64,000 bases of DNA from Pseudomonas lactis (GTDB lineage Bacteria; Pseudomonadota; Gammaproteobacteria; Pseudomonadales; Pseudomonadaceae), in assembly GCF_001439845.1 (NCBI RefSeq), contig NZ_JYLO01000012.1, forward strand, positions 1 to 64,000, read 5' to 3'. Under the pieces are notes generated by a model. It saw only the letters and a program-made list of their open reading frames with translations. It ran no database searches and was not told the DNA's origin. Shown piece by piece: positions 41,440-51,070 of the stretch (its first letter is position 1; each line of letters starts with the position of its first letter). Position numbers and translations under genes: made by a program.

Positions 41440-43338
41440 ATGACCCAGCCGATCCGCATCAAGGACCACGAGAAAGACGCACGTCTGGTACGCGCGCGGG
41501 TGGTGTTCGGTGCTGTTTTGGTGGTGGTGCTGATGTGCGTGCTGATTGCGCGGCTGTATTTCCTCCAGGTGATCCAGTACGACTATCACTCCACGCTGTC
41601 GGAAAATAACCGGGTGCATGTGCAGCCGATTCCGCCGACCCGTGGGCTGATCTTCGACCGCAATGGCGTAGTGGTTGCCGATAACCGACCCAGCTTCAGC
41701 CTGAGCATGACCCGCGAACGTTCCGGCGACTGGAAGCAGGTGCTCGATGTCATCGTCGAGGTGCTGCAACTGACGCCGGAAGACCGGGTGGTTTTCGAGA
41801 AACGCATGCGGCAGGGGCGCCGGCCGTTCGAGCCGGTGCCGATTCTGTTCGAGCTGACCGAAGAGCAGATCGCCCGCATTGCGGTGAACCAGTTCCGCCT
41901 GCCAGGTGTGGAAGTGGTGGCGCAGTTGGTGCGGCATTACCCGCAAGGGCCGCACTTTGCCCACTCCGTTGGCTACATGGGGCGGATCAACGAGAAAGAG
42001 CTGAAAACCCTCGACCCGATCAACTACAGCGGCACCCACCATATTGGCAAAACCGGCATCGAGCGCTTCTATGAGGCCGAGTTGCATGGCCAGGTAGGTA
42101 ACGAGGAAGTCGAGACCAATGCGCGTGGCCGCGTATTGCGGGTACTCAAGCGCACCGACCCGGTGCCGGGCAAGGACATCGTCCTGAGCCTGGACATCAA
42201 GTTGCAGGAAGCTGCCGAGATGGCCCTGGGCGGTCGGCGGGGTGCCGTAGTGGCGCTGGACCCGAAAACCGGCGAAGTGCTGGCGATGGTCAGCCAGCCC
42301 AGCTTCGACCCCAACCCGTTTGTGACCGGCATCAGCTTCAAGGCCTACGCCGAGCTGCGTGATTCCATCGACCGGCCACTGTTCAACCGCGTCTTGCGCG
42401 GCCTGTACCCACCGGGCTCGACCATCAAGCCGGCGGTGGCGATTGCCGGCCTGGATGCTGGTGTGGTCACGGCTTCAAGCCGGGTGTACGACCCTGGCTA
42501 TTACATGCTGCCCAACTATGACCACAAATACCGTAACTGGAACCGCTCCGGTGACGGCTATGTCGACCTGGATACCGCGATCATGCGCTCCAACGACACC
42601 TATTTTTACGACCTGGCCCACAAGCTGGGGATTGATCGGCTGTCTGCCTACATGGGTAAGTTCGGCCTCGGTCAGAAAGTCTCCCTGGACATGTTCGAAG
42701 AATCCCCCGGCCTGATGCCGTCGCGGGAGTGGAAGCGTGCGACCCGCCGCCAGGCGTGGTTCCCCGGTGAAACCCTGATCCTCGGTATCGGCCAGGGCTA
42801 TATGCAGGCCACACCGCTGCAACTGGCCCAGGCCACGGCGCTGGTGGCGAACAAAGGCGTGTGGAACCGACCGCACCTGGCCAGGACCATCGAAGGCGAA
42901 AAGCCGGTGGACGACAATCCGATTCCGGACATCGTGCTGCGTGACCCGTCCGACTGGGCCAAGGTCAACCACGGCATGCAGCAGGTGATGCACGGTGCTC
43001 GCGGCACCGCACGCAAGGCGGCAATCGGCGCGCAGTACCGCATTGCCGGCAAGAGTGGTACGGCCCAGGTGGTCGCGATCAAACAGGGCGAAAAGTATGA
43101 CCGTTCCAAGGTGCAGGAACGCCACCGCGACCACGCCTTGTTTGTCGGCTTTGCCCCGGCGGAAGACCCGAAAATCGTGGTGGCCGTGATGGTCGAGAAC
43201 GGCGAGTCCGGCTCCGGCGTCGCGGCCCCTGTGGTACGCCAGGTGATGGATGCCTGGCTGCTGGCCGACGATGGCCGGCTCAAGCCCGAGTATGGCGGCC
43301 CCCCTTCAAGCCCCGAGGTTACGGCCCGTGAAGAGTAA
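41440..43338 (+). CDS. mrdA: Penicillin-binding protein 2 (elongasome transpeptidase)
   Basis: This 632-residue bitopic inner-membrane protein has a short cytosolic start, one membrane helix (about 24-45, VVFGAVLVVVLMCVLIARLYFL), a pedestal domain and the transpeptidase domain with SxxK (STIK in YPPGSTIKPAVAIAG), SND (MRSNDTYFYD) and KSGTAQ (AGKSGTAQVV). It crosslinks lateral-wall peptidoglycan with RodA. Its last codons overlap the rodA start. Known in P. aeruginosa as pbpA. Target of mecillinam in the family. Confidence 0.96.
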   Translation: MTQPIRIKDHEKDARLVRARVVFGAVLVVVLMCVLIARLYFLQVIQYDYHSTLSENNRVHVQPIPPTRGLIFDRNGVVVADNRPSFSLSMTRERSGDWKQVLDVIVEVLQLTPEDRVVFEKRMRQGRRPFEPVPILFELTEEQIARIAVNQFRLPGVEVVAQLVRHYPQGPHFAHSVGYMGRINEKELKTLDPINYSGTHHIGKTGIERFYEAELHGQVGNEEVETNARGRVLRVLKRTDPVPGKDIVLSLDIKLQEAAEMALGGRRGAVVALDPKTGEVLAMVSQPSFDPNPFVTGISFKAYAELRDSIDRPLFNRVLRGLYPPGSTIKPAVAIAGLDAGVVTASSRVYDPGYYMLPNYDHKYRNWNRSGDGYVDLDTAIMRSNDTYFYDLAHKLGIDRLSAYMGKFGLGQKVSLDMFEESPGLMPSREWKRATRRQAWFPGETLILGIGQGYMQATPLQLAQATALVANKGVWNRPHLARTIEGEKPVDDNPIPDIVLRDPSDWAKVNHGMQQVMHGARGTARKAAIGAQYRIAGKSGTAQVVAIKQGEKYDRSKVQERHRDHALFVGFAPAEDPKIVVAVMVENGESGSGVAAPVVRQVMDAWLLADDGRLKPEYGGPPSSPEVTAREE

Positions 43339-44473
43339 TTTTGACCGCATCCTCTCCAGCGAAGATGTGATGCGTCGCCGTGCGACGTTGCTGCAACGCA
43401 TGCACATTGATGGCCCCTTGCTGATCCTGCTGCTGACCCTGGCGGCCGGCAGCCTGTTCGTGCTGTATTCGGCCAGCGGCAAGAACTGGGACTTGCTGAT
43501 CAAGCAGGCGTCCTCGTTTGGCCTGGGCCTGCTGTCGATGGTGGTGATCGCCCAACTGGAGCCGCGCTTCATGGCGCGCTGGGTGCCCTTGGGCTATGTC
43601 GCCGGCGTGTTGCTGCTGGTGGTGGTGGACGTCATGGGCCACAACGCCATGGGCGCCACACGCTGGATCAACATCCCCGGGGTGATTCGCTTCCAGCCGT
43701 CGGAATTCATGAAGATCCTGATGCCGGCCACCATTGCCTGGTACCTGTCCAAGCGCACCTTGCCGCCGCAGCTCAAGCACGTGGCCATCAGCCTGATCCT
43801 GATCGGCGTGCCCTTCGTGCTGATCGTGCGCCAGCCGGATCTGGGCACCTCGTTGCTGATCCTCGCCGGTGGCGCGTTCGTATTGTTCATGGGCGGATTG
43901 CGCTGGCGCTGGATCCTCAGCGTGCTGGCCGCCGCCGTGCCCGTGGCCGTGGCCATGTGGTTCTTCTTTATGCACGACTACCAGAAGCAACGGATCCTCA
44001 CGTTCCTCGACCCGGAGAGCGACCCGTTGGGCACCGGCTGGAACATCATCCAGTCCAAGGCGGCCATTGGTTCCGGCGGGGTATTTGGCAAGGGCTGGTT
44101 GCTGGGCACCCAGTCCCACCTGGACTTCTTGCCCGAGAGCCATACTGACTTCATCATCGCGGTGATGGGCGAAGAGTTCGGCCTGGTGGGCATTTGCGCG
44201 TTGTTGCTGATCTATCTGCTGTTGATTGGTCGCGGCCTGGTGATCACGGCCCAGGCGCAGACGCTGTTCGGCAAATTGCTCGCCGGCAGCCTGACCATGA
44301 CGTTTTTTGTTTACGTTTTCGTCAACATCGGTATGGTCAGTGGCCTGCTGCCGGTGGTTGGGGTGCCGTTGCCATTCATTAGCTACGGCGGAACTTCGCT
44401 GGTGACATTGCTGTCAGCGTTTGGGGTTTTGATGTCGATTCATACGCATCGCAAGTGGATCGCACAGGTTTGA
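43328..44473 (+). CDS. rodA: RodA, SEDS peptidoglycan glycosyltransferase
   Basis: This 381-residue polytopic protein (about ten membrane segments) polymerises lipid II during cell elongation and works with PBP2. SEDS motifs: LYSASGKNWDLLIKQASSFGLG, GATRWINIPGVIRFQPSEFMKI, VRQPDLGTSLLI, LGTQSHLDFLPESHTDFIIAVMGEEFG with catalytic Asp-type acids. Start taken at GTG 43328, which overlaps the mrdA stop; an ATG at 43370 is the alternative. Tight overlap fits the known 1:1 complex. Confidence 0.95.
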   Translation: MKSNFDRILSSEDVMRRRATLLQRMHIDGPLLILLLTLAAGSLFVLYSASGKNWDLLIKQASSFGLGLLSMVVIAQLEPRFMARWVPLGYVAGVLLLVVVDVMGHNAMGATRWINIPGVIRFQPSEFMKILMPATIAWYLSKRTLPPQLKHVAISLILIGVPFVLIVRQPDLGTSLLILAGGAFVLFMGGLRWRWILSVLAAAVPVAVAMWFFFMHDYQKQRILTFLDPESDPLGTGWNIIQSKAAIGSGGVFGKGWLLGTQSHLDFLPESHTDFIIAVMGEEFGLVGICALLLIYLLLIGRGLVITAQAQTLFGKLLAGSLTMTFFVYVFVNIGMVSGLLPVVGVPLPFISYGGTSLVTLLSAFGVLMSIHTHRKWIAQV

Positions 44474-44490
44474 ATAAGGTGAAGATGTCA

Positions 44491-45501
44491 ATGCAAGTAA
44501 TGCGCGGCTGGGCGACTCGGCATGCGACCTGGATGGGCCTGATTGGGCTGCTGGGGGCAACGCAAGAGGCGCAGGCCGGTGACTACGATGGCTCTCCCCA
44601 GGTTGCCGAATTTGTCGGTGAGCTGACCCGCGACTACGGTTTTGCCGGTGAGCAACTGATGGGCGTGTTCCGCGAAGCCCAGAAAAAGCAGGCGATCCTC
44701 GACGCCATCTCTCGCCCCGCCGAACGCGTAAAGCAGTGGAAGGACTATCGCCCGATGTTCCTCACTGATGCGCGCATCGCCCGCGGCGTGGACTTCTGGC
44801 GCCAGCACGAGGCAGTCCTGGCCCGCGCCGAGCAAGAGTACGGCGTGCCGGCCCAGGTGATCGTCTCGATCATCGGCATCGAAACCTTTTACGGGCGCAA
44901 CACCGGCAGCTATCGGGTGATCGACGCCTTGTCGACCCTGGGCTTCGATTACCCGCCCCGCGCCGAGTTCTTCCGCAAGGAACTGCGCGAATTCCTGTTG
45001 CTGGCCCGCGAAGAGCAGGTCGACCCGCTGAGCCTCAAGGGCTCCTACGCCGGGGCGATGGGCTTGCCGCAGTTCATGCCCAGCAGCTTTCGCGCCTATG
45101 CGGTGGATTTCGACGGTGACGGGCACATCAATATCTGGAGCAACCCCGACGATGCCATCGGCAGCGTGGCCAGCTACTTCAAGCGCCACGGTTGGGTTGG
45201 CGGCGAGCCGGTGGTTGTCCGCGCCGATGTCACGGGCGAGCGCGCCGACGAGGGCCTGACCCAAGGTATCGAACCGGTCAAGACCGTTGGGGAGTTGCGA
45301 GCGCTGGGCTGGTCGAGTCAGAATGCGCCACGCGACGACATGCCGGTGACGGCATTCCGCCTGGAAGGCGCAAATGGCCCTGAATACTGGATGGGCCTGA
45401 AGAATTTTTACGCAATCACGCGTTATAACCGCAGTGTGATGTACGCCATGGCCGTGCATCAGCTGTCAGATGAGCTGGTTCAAGCACGGGGCAACAAGTA
45501 A
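44491..45501 (+). CDS. mltB: Lytic murein transglycosylase B
   Basis: This 336-residue exported lytic transglycosylase (SltB1 type) has a signal sequence MQVMRGWATRHATWMGLIGLLG...AQAG and a catalytic domain with YGVPAQVIVSIIGIETFYGRNTGSYRVIDALSTLGFDYPPR (catalytic Glu in IGIET) and GSYAGAMGLPQFMPSSFRAYAVDFDGDGHINIW. There is no lipobox, unlike enteric MltB, so the protein is probably soluble in the periplasm. ATG 44491 has AAGGTG nine bases upstream; ATG 44485 is possible. Its TAATG links to rlpA. Confidence 0.95.
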   Translation: MQVMRGWATRHATWMGLIGLLGATQEAQAGDYDGSPQVAEFVGELTRDYGFAGEQLMGVFREAQKKQAILDAISRPAERVKQWKDYRPMFLTDARIARGVDFWRQHEAVLARAEQEYGVPAQVIVSIIGIETFYGRNTGSYRVIDALSTLGFDYPPRAEFFRKELREFLLLAREEQVDPLSLKGSYAGAMGLPQFMPSSFRAYAVDFDGDGHINIWSNPDDAIGSVASYFKRHGWVGGEPVVVRADVTGERADEGLTQGIEPVKTVGELRALGWSSQNAPRDDMPVTAFRLEGANGPEYWMGLKNFYAITRYNRSVMYAMAVHQLSDELVQARGNK

Positions 45502-46505
45502 TGCGGGTATCGCCGTTCAAAAAACCGCTCAAGCTGGTGGCGTTCGCCGCGTTGTCCTTGTTGGTAGCCAGTTGTTCCACCACCCCTAACCGTGCGCCGG
45601 CCAAGAAAGCGGGCGGTGCGGTGGTCCGCGCCCAGCCGGGCCTGGACATCAACCGCGCGCACAAGGACGGCGCGCCGTGGTGGGATGTGGATGTATCGAA
45701 AATCCCGGACGCCACGCCCACCCTGCACACCGGCCCGTACAAGGCCAACCCTTATACCGTGCTGGGCAAGAATTACTTCCCGCTGCAGGAATCCAAGACC
45801 TACGTGCAATCGGGCACCGCGTCCTGGTACGGCACCAAGTTCCATGGCCAGAACACCGCCAACGGCGAAGTGTATGACCTGTATGGCATGAGCGCGGCCC
45901 ACAAGACCCTGCCGCTGCCCAGCTATGTGCGCGTGACCAACCTGGACAACAACCGTACCGTGATCCTGCGGGTCAATGACCGCGGGCCGTTCTATTCGGA
46001 CCGCATCATTGACTTGTCCTACGCGGCCGCCAAGAAACTCGGTTATGCCGAAACCGGCACCGCACGGGTCAAGGTCGAAGGCATCGACCCGGCGCAGTAC
46101 TGGGCCCAGCGTGGCAAACCCGCGCCGTTGATGCTCAACGAACCGGCTACCCCGCAACCGCAAGTGACGGCCTCGACCGGCAAGATCGAGCAGTGGACGC
46201 CGCCGCCGGCGCAACATGCTCCGGATACTGTCGTCGTGCCGCACGCGGCACCGGGCGCCTCGATGGCGGGCGGGCAATACCTGCAGGTCGGCGCTTTCGC
46301 CAACCCGGATGCGGCAGAACTGTTAAGGTCCAAGCTCAGCGGCATGGTCAGCGCGCCGGTCTTCATCAGCTCCATCGTGCGTAACCAGCAAACCTTGCAC
46401 CGTGTACGCATGGGCCCGATCGGCTCGCCAAGCGAAGTGGCGCAAGTGCAGAACAGCGTGCGCCTGGCCAACCTGGGGCAACCCAGCGTGGTCACCGCAG
46501 AATAA
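45501..46505 (+). CDS. rlpA: RlpA, septal lytic transglycosylase lipoprotein
   Basis: This 334-residue outer-membrane lipoprotein has a signal with lipobox LVASC, a double-psi beta-barrel (SGTASWYGTKFHGQNTANGEVYDLYGMSAAHKTLPLPSYVRVTNLDNNRTVILRVNDRGPF; active Glu in NGE, Asp in NDRGP, His in AHKT) and a C-terminal SPOR domain (YLQVGAFANPDAAELLRSKLSG). In P. aeruginosa RlpA cleaves denuded septal glycan for daughter separation. Start ATG 45501 shares its base with the mltB stop (TAATG). Confidence 0.96.
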   Translation: MRVSPFKKPLKLVAFAALSLLVASCSTTPNRAPAKKAGGAVVRAQPGLDINRAHKDGAPWWDVDVSKIPDATPTLHTGPYKANPYTVLGKNYFPLQESKTYVQSGTASWYGTKFHGQNTANGEVYDLYGMSAAHKTLPLPSYVRVTNLDNNRTVILRVNDRGPFYSDRIIDLSYAAAKKLGYAETGTARVKVEGIDPAQYWAQRGKPAPLMLNEPATPQPQVTASTGKIEQWTPPPAQHAPDTVVVPHAAPGASMAGGQYLQVGAFANPDAAELLRSKLSGMVSAPVFISSIVRNQQTLHRVRMGPIGSPSEVAQVQNSVRLANLGQPSVVTAE

Positions 46506-46688
46506 GCAGTAACGGTTTGATGGCTCAGGCGCGCCTGCGCGCTTGAACCCTGGTTGTTGGCTCGTTGAACAATAAAAACCCAGGGGCAAGGGGTGAGCGG
46601 GCAACCGAACACGTGACAGTCTGGAAGCGGGCTGTCTGAATAGTTTTGCCCGCGAGGGCAAGTTTCCATAAGCAATTTCGAGAGACGG

Positions 46689-47846
46689 ATGAACATCACC
46701 ACCTTAGCCAAACGTATGTGCCTGCTTATCTCGCTGATCATCACCCCAGCCGCCTGGGCGGTTGAGATGGTGCCGGCCTCCCCGCAACTGGCCGCCAAGT
46801 CCTGGGTACTCATGGATGCCGCCAGTGGCAACGTGCTGGTCGAAAACGGCGGTGACGTGCGCCTGCCGCCTGCCAGCCTGACCAAGCTGATGACCGCCTA
46901 CATCGCGACCCTGGAAATCCGTCGCGGCCAGATCGGCGAAAACGACCCGGTAACCGTCAGCGAAAACGCCTGGCGTACCGGTGGTTCGCGGATGTTCATC
47001 AAGGTGGGTTCGCAAGTCACCGTGAGCGACCTGCTGCACGGCATCATCATCCAGTCCGGTAACGACGCCAGCGTCGCCCTGGCCGAGCACATCGCCGGCA
47101 GCGAAGACGCCTTCGCCGACATGATGAACAAAACCGCCGGCGAGCTGGGCATGACCAACAGCCACTTCATGAACCCGACTGGCCTGCCAAACCCAGAGCA
47201 CTATTCGTCGGCTCACGACATGGCGATCCTGGCACGCGCGATCATCCGCGTTGACCCGGTGCACTACGCGATCTACTCCCAGAAGGAGTTCTTCTGGAAC
47301 AACATCAAGCAGCCTAACCGCAACCTGTTGCTGTGGCGCGACAAGACCGTCGATGGCCTGAAAACCGGCCACACCGACGAAGCCGGCTACTGCATGGTGT
47401 CGTCCGCCGTACGTGATGGCCAGCGCCTGATCGCCGTGGTATTCGGCACCAACAGCGAGCAGGCCCGTGCGGCCGAGACGCAAAAACTGCTGACTTACGG
47501 CTTCCGCTTCTTCGAAACCCAGACCTTCTACCAGAAGGGTGCTGAGCTGGCGACCGCGCCGGTGTGGAAGGGCGCGACTTCGCAAGTCAAGGCCGGCCTG
47601 GCCGACGACCTGACCCTGACCATGCCTAAAGGCCAGCTCAAAAAGCTCGCCGCCAGCATGACCCTGAACCCGCAATTGGTTGCGCCAATCGCCAAGGGTG
47701 ATGTGATCGGTAAGGTTGAAGTCAAGCTGGACGACAAGGTGGTGCACAGCGCCGACCTGATCGCACTGGACGCTGTCGAGGAAGGTGGTATCTTCCGCCG
47801 CGTATGGGATAGCATCCGTCTATTCTTCTACGGCTTGTTCAACTGA
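46689..47846 (+). CDS. dacC: D-alanyl-D-alanine carboxypeptidase (PBP5/6 type)
   Basis: This 385-residue low-molecular-weight penicillin-binding protein has a signal peptide (MCLLISLIITPAAWAVEM), active-site SLTK (PASLTKLMTAYIA), SGN (QSGNDAS) and KTG (DGLKTGHTDEAG), a PBP5_C beta domain, and an amphipathic C-terminal anchor (RRVWDSIRLFFYGLFN). It trims pentapeptides in the periplasm. A GAGAGACGG ribosome site precedes ATG 46689. It has 183 bp upstream, so it probably has its own promoter. Called dacA or dacC in different annotations. Confidence 0.95.
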   Translation: MNITTLAKRMCLLISLIITPAAWAVEMVPASPQLAAKSWVLMDAASGNVLVENGGDVRLPPASLTKLMTAYIATLEIRRGQIGENDPVTVSENAWRTGGSRMFIKVGSQVTVSDLLHGIIIQSGNDASVALAEHIAGSEDAFADMMNKTAGELGMTNSHFMNPTGLPNPEHYSSAHDMAILARAIIRVDPVHYAIYSQKEFFWNNIKQPNRNLLLWRDKTVDGLKTGHTDEAGYCMVSSAVRDGQRLIAVVFGTNSEQARAAETQKLLTYGFRFFETQTFYQKGAELATAPVWKGATSQVKAGLADDLTLTMPKGQLKKLAASMTLNPQLVAPIAKGDVIGKVEVKLDDKVVHSADLIALDAVEEGGIFRRVWDSIRLFFYGLFN

Positions 47847-47858
47847 TTGTGTGCACCT

Positions 47859-47893
47859 GCAAAGCCCCGCGTTGATCCAACGCGGGGCTTTGC
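47859..47893 (+). terminator. Hairpin after dacC
   Basis: Perfect 16-bp arms (47859-47874 and 47878-47893) enclose loop atc, 13 bp after the dacC stop. There is no T tract, so it may protect the 3' end or reduce read-through to ybeD rather than terminate fully. Confidence 0.7.
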
Positions 47894-47931
47894 CCGTCGC
47901 CACGGCTTAGCGCTTACGAGGCTGTTCTGCC

Positions 47932-48207
47932 ATGACCGATAAAGAAGTAAAAGCGCCAAAAATCGAATTCCCTGTGACGGATTATCCTATCAAGGTAATC
48001 AGCGACACCGGTGTGGGCCGCAAAGACACGATTCTTGAGATCGTGCGTAAACATGCGACGATCAACGATAACCGGGTGGATGAGCGCTCCAGCACCACCG
48101 GTAAGTACACGACTATCCAGTTGCACATCGTTGCGACCGGTCAAGACCAGCTCTACGACATCAACAGCGAACTGCGGGCCACCGGCTTCGTGCACATGGT
48201 GCTGTGA
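47932..48207 (+). CDS. ybeD: YbeD (DUF493) protein
   Basis: This 91-residue ferredoxin-like-fold protein has FPVTDYPIKVISDTGVG near the start and LYDINSELRATGFVHMVL at the end, typical DUF493. The fold resembles the ACT or allosteric domain of serine dehydratase; exact role unknown, proposed to act in lipoate use because it stays beside lipB. Its stop overlaps the lipB ATG by one base (TGATG). Confidence 0.95.
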   Translation: MTDKEVKAPKIEFPVTDYPIKVISDTGVGRKDTILEIVRKHATINDNRVDERSSTTGKYTTIQLHIVATGQDQLYDINSELRATGFVHMVL

Positions 48208-48854
48208 TGTCGCAAACCCTGGGCTTTCGCGAGCTCGGCCGGATGGCCTATGAGCCGGTCTGGCATGCCATGCAGCGCTTTACCAATGAGCGCGGCACCT
48301 CGGCCCCGGATGAAATCTGGCTGGTGGAACACCCGCCGGTCTTCACCCAGGGCCAGGCCGGCAAGGCCGAGCACTTGCTGCTGCCGGGTGATATTCCGGT
48401 GGTGCAGGTCGACCGAGGTGGCCAAGTGACTTACCATGGTCCCGGTCAACTGGTGGCTTACCTGCTGCTGGACGTGCGCAAGCTGGGGTTTGGCGTGCGC
48501 GACCTGGTCAGCCGCATGGAGACGTGCCTGATCGAGCTGTTGGCCAGTTACGGCGTGACCGCCGTGGCCAAGCCCGATGCACCGGGTGTGTACGTGGATG
48601 GCGCGAAAATCGCCTCCCTGGGGCTGCGCATTCGCCACGGTTGTTCCTTTCATGGCCTGGCCTTGAATGTGGACATGGACCTGGCACCGTTCCGGCGCAT
48701 CAACCCGTGCGGTTATGCCGGGCTTGCAATGACCCAGTTGAGTGACCATGCAACATCCATTGAATTTGCCGAGGTAAGTGCCCGGCTGCGCGCGCAGCTC
48801 GTCAAACACCTCGACTATGCAGAGCAGACGACCCTGACGGGCGGAATCGATTGA
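48207..48854 (+). CDS. lipB: Octanoyl-ACP:protein octanoyltransferase
   Basis: This 215-residue enzyme transfers octanoate from acyl carrier protein to lipoyl domains, the first step of lipoate synthesis. Motifs: EIWLVEHPPVFTQGQAG, VDRGGQVTYHGPGQLVAYLLLD, catalytic Lys in VDGAKIASLGLRI, SFHGLALNVDMDL, and the catalytic Cys in RINPCGYAG. ATG 48207 is preferred over a GTG one codon earlier. lipA follows after one base. Confidence 0.97.
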   Translation: MSQTLGFRELGRMAYEPVWHAMQRFTNERGTSAPDEIWLVEHPPVFTQGQAGKAEHLLLPGDIPVVQVDRGGQVTYHGPGQLVAYLLLDVRKLGFGVRDLVSRMETCLIELLASYGVTAVAKPDAPGVYVDGAKIASLGLRIRHGCSFHGLALNVDMDLAPFRRINPCGYAGLAMTQLSDHATSIEFAEVSARLRAQLVKHLDYAEQTTLTGGID

Positions 48855-48855
48855 T

Positions 48856-49881
48856 ATGACTACTGATGTTGTGCAAACCATGATCCCGACGCTGGACATC
48901 ACTGAGCGTCCAGCCCCGGCCCCGCGTGCCAAGGTGGAAGCCGGCGTCAAGCTGCGCGGCGCCGAGAAGGTTGCACGCATCCCGGTCAAGATCATCCCGA
49001 CCACCGAGCTGCCGAAAAAACCCGACTGGATTCGCGTGCGCATCCCGGTTTCGCCGGAAGTTGACCGTATCAAGTCGCTGCTGCGCAAACACAAGTTGCA
49101 CAGCGTATGCGAAGAAGCGTCCTGCCCGAACCTGGGCGAGTGCTTCTCTGGCGGCACTGCCACCTTCATGATCATGGGTGACATCTGCACCCGTCGCTGC
49201 CCGTTCTGCGACGTCGGCCACGGCCGTCCGAAGCCGTTGGACGTCAACGAGCCAGAAAGCCTGGCCATCGCCATCGCCGACCTCAAACTCAAGTACGTGG
49301 TGATCACCTCGGTGGACCGCGACGACCTGCGTGACGGCGGTGCCCAGCACTTTGCCGACTGCATCCGCGAGATCCGCAAGCTGTCGCCCAACGTGATGCT
49401 CGAAACCCTGGTGCCGGACTACCGTGGCCGTATGGACGTCGCCCTGGAAATCACCGCCGCCGAGCCACCGGATGTGTTCAACCACAACCTGGAAACCGTG
49501 CCGCGCCTGTACAAGGCTGCGCGCCCGGGTTCGGACTACCAGTGGTCGCTGACCCTGCTGCAAAAATTCAAGCAGATGATGCCGCACATTCCGACCAAGT
49601 CCGGCTTGATGCTGGGCCTGGGTGAGACCGACGAAGAAGTCATCGAAGTCATGAAGCGCATGCGCGAACACGACATCGACATGCTGACCCTGGGCCAGTA
49701 CCTGCAACCCTCCCGCAGCCACTTGCCGGTGCAGCGCTTCGTGCACCCGGACACCTTCGCCTGGTTCGCCGAGGAAGGCTACAAGATGGGCTTCAAGAAC
49801 GTAGCGTCTGGCCCGTTGGTGCGGTCTTCGTACCACGCCGATGAGCAGGCCAAGCTGGTCAAGGCGAGCCTGGTTTCGTAA
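48856..49881 (+). CDS. lipA: Lipoyl synthase
   Basis: This 341-residue radical S-adenosylmethionine enzyme inserts two sulfurs into octanoyl groups. Auxiliary cluster Cys in CEEASCPNLGEC, radical cluster CTRRCPFCDVGHGRP, and C-terminal Ser in ASGPLVRSSYHA, all intact. The N-terminal 60 residues are typical for Pseudomonas. Ends the proA-lipA series before REPIN 4. A ribosome site (GGCGGAAT) lies before the ATG. Confidence 0.97.
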   Translation: MTTDVVQTMIPTLDITERPAPAPRAKVEAGVKLRGAEKVARIPVKIIPTTELPKKPDWIRVRIPVSPEVDRIKSLLRKHKLHSVCEEASCPNLGECFSGGTATFMIMGDICTRRCPFCDVGHGRPKPLDVNEPESLAIAIADLKLKYVVITSVDRDDLRDGGAQHFADCIREIRKLSPNVMLETLVPDYRGRMDVALEITAAEPPDVFNHNLETVPRLYKAARPGSDYQWSLTLLQKFKQMMPHIPTKSGLMLGLGETDEEVIEVMKRMREHDIDMLTLGQYLQPSRSHLPVQRFVHPDTFAWFAEEGYKMGFKNVASGPLVRSSYHADEQAKLVKASLVS

Positions 49882-49915
49882 GCCGCCCCCAGCATCAATG
49901 TGAAATGCGGGCTTG

Positions 49916-50005
49916 TGTGGGAGCGGGCTTGCTCGCGAAGGCGCCGTGTCAGTCACCTGATCCATTGACTGACACGGCGCCTTCGCGAGCAAGCCCGCTC
50001 CCACA
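49916..50005. repeat. REPIN 4
   Basis: It has almost perfect mirror-image REP ends, with the stem continuing into gaaggcgccgtgtcagtca / tgactgacacggcgccttc, leaving a loop of about ten bases. This is the most regular REPIN in the window, which suggests recent or well-conserved spread. Confidence 0.92.
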
Positions 50006-50038
50006 TTGGGTTCTGCATTACAGATAGGGAGAACATGG

Positions 50039-50968
50039 ATGACCGCTCTACCGAGTGCCGCCGTACCTGCACTGCCCCCCGAAGGCACCCTCGGCCTGAT
50101 CGCCCCCGCCGGCCCTGCCGAGTTGGATGTTGAAAAAGCCAGGCAATGGATGCGTGCCCGTGGCTACGACCTGCATATTTTCCCGGGTGTGCACGAACGC
50201 GACGGCTACCTGGCCGGTAGCGATGAAGTGCGCCTGCGCGATTTGCATGCGGCCTTCGCCAACCCCGACATCGATGCCATCCTTTGCCTGCGTGGCGGCT
50301 ATGGCACGCCCCGTTTGCTGGATGCCGTGGACTTCGACCTGCTGCGTGCCAACCCCAAGCCGTTTGTGGGCTACAGCGATATCACCGCCTTGCACCTGGC
50401 GATCAACCGCTACGCGGGATTTGTGACATTCCACGGCCCGATGCTCAATGCCGACCTGCTCGGCGGCAAACAGCCGCCCACCGAGTCCTCGTTGTTCAGC
50501 CTGCTGCGTGGCCAACGGGGCGCCGGCAGTGTGCTGCCGCACCCGATGGCCTACCCGCTGACCACCATCGAGCCGGGTGTGGCCTGTGGGCGCTTGCTGG
50601 GCGGTAACTTGTCGATGATCGCCGCCGTCATGGGCACGCCGTACGAACTAGACGCCGATGGCATCATCCTGTTTATCGAAGACGTCAACGAACCGCTTTA
50701 TCGCATCGACCGATTGCTGACTCACCTGCGGTTGGCGGGCAAGCTGGCTCAGGTTGCCGGTGTGCTTGTAGGGGATGTGGCCGGTGTGGATAACCTGGCG
50801 CTGGCGCGTCTGTTGAAGCAGACCTTTGCGCCGCTGTGCATTCCAGTGCTGGCGGGCTGGCGCAGTGGGCATTGCGACCCGAACCTGACATTGCCGATGG
50901 GTGCCTTGGTGCGCCTGGATGCGGGGGAGCAGCGGGTGGTGCTGGAGCAGGATGTAGTCTTTAAATAA
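50039..50968 (+). CDS. ldcA: LD-carboxypeptidase (S66 family)
   Basis: This 309-residue cytosolic serine peptidase removes D-Ala from recycled murein tetrapeptide. Motifs: LGLIAPAGPAELDVEKARQW at the N-terminus, ILCLRGGYGTPRLLDAVDFDLL, and nucleophile Ser in VGYSDITALHLAI. The later Glu and His of the Ser-Glu-His triad are in the expected places (FIEDVNEPLYRIDRLL and SGHCDPNLTLPMGALV). ATG 50039 has AGGGAGA eight bases upstream. Works in recycling with Mpl. Confidence 0.9.
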   Translation: MTALPSAAVPALPPEGTLGLIAPAGPAELDVEKARQWMRARGYDLHIFPGVHERDGYLAGSDEVRLRDLHAAFANPDIDAILCLRGGYGTPRLLDAVDFDLLRANPKPFVGYSDITALHLAINRYAGFVTFHGPMLNADLLGGKQPPTESSLFSLLRGQRGAGSVLPHPMAYPLTTIEPGVACGRLLGGNLSMIAAVMGTPYELDADGIILFIEDVNEPLYRIDRLLTHLRLAGKLAQVAGVLVGDVAGVDNLALARLLKQTFAPLCIPVLAGWRSGHCDPNLTLPMGALVRLDAGEQRVVLEQDVVFK

Positions 50969-50987
50969 TGGGCGCCTGTTGGGCCCC

Positions 50988-51060
50988 TTTCGCGAGCAAG
51001 CCCGCTCCCACATTTTGAAATGCATTCCAAGTGTGGGAGCTGGCTTGCCTGCGATGGCGG
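50988..51060. repeat. Mixed REP pair
   Basis: A gcgagcaagcccgctcccaca REP and a tgtgggagctggcttgcctgcg REP face each other around about 20 bp. The two halves belong to different subtypes, so this is a hybrid of two REP families. It lies just after ldcA, in front of the end of the second transglycosylase gene. Confidence 0.7.
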
Positions 51061-51070
51061 TGGTCGCGGT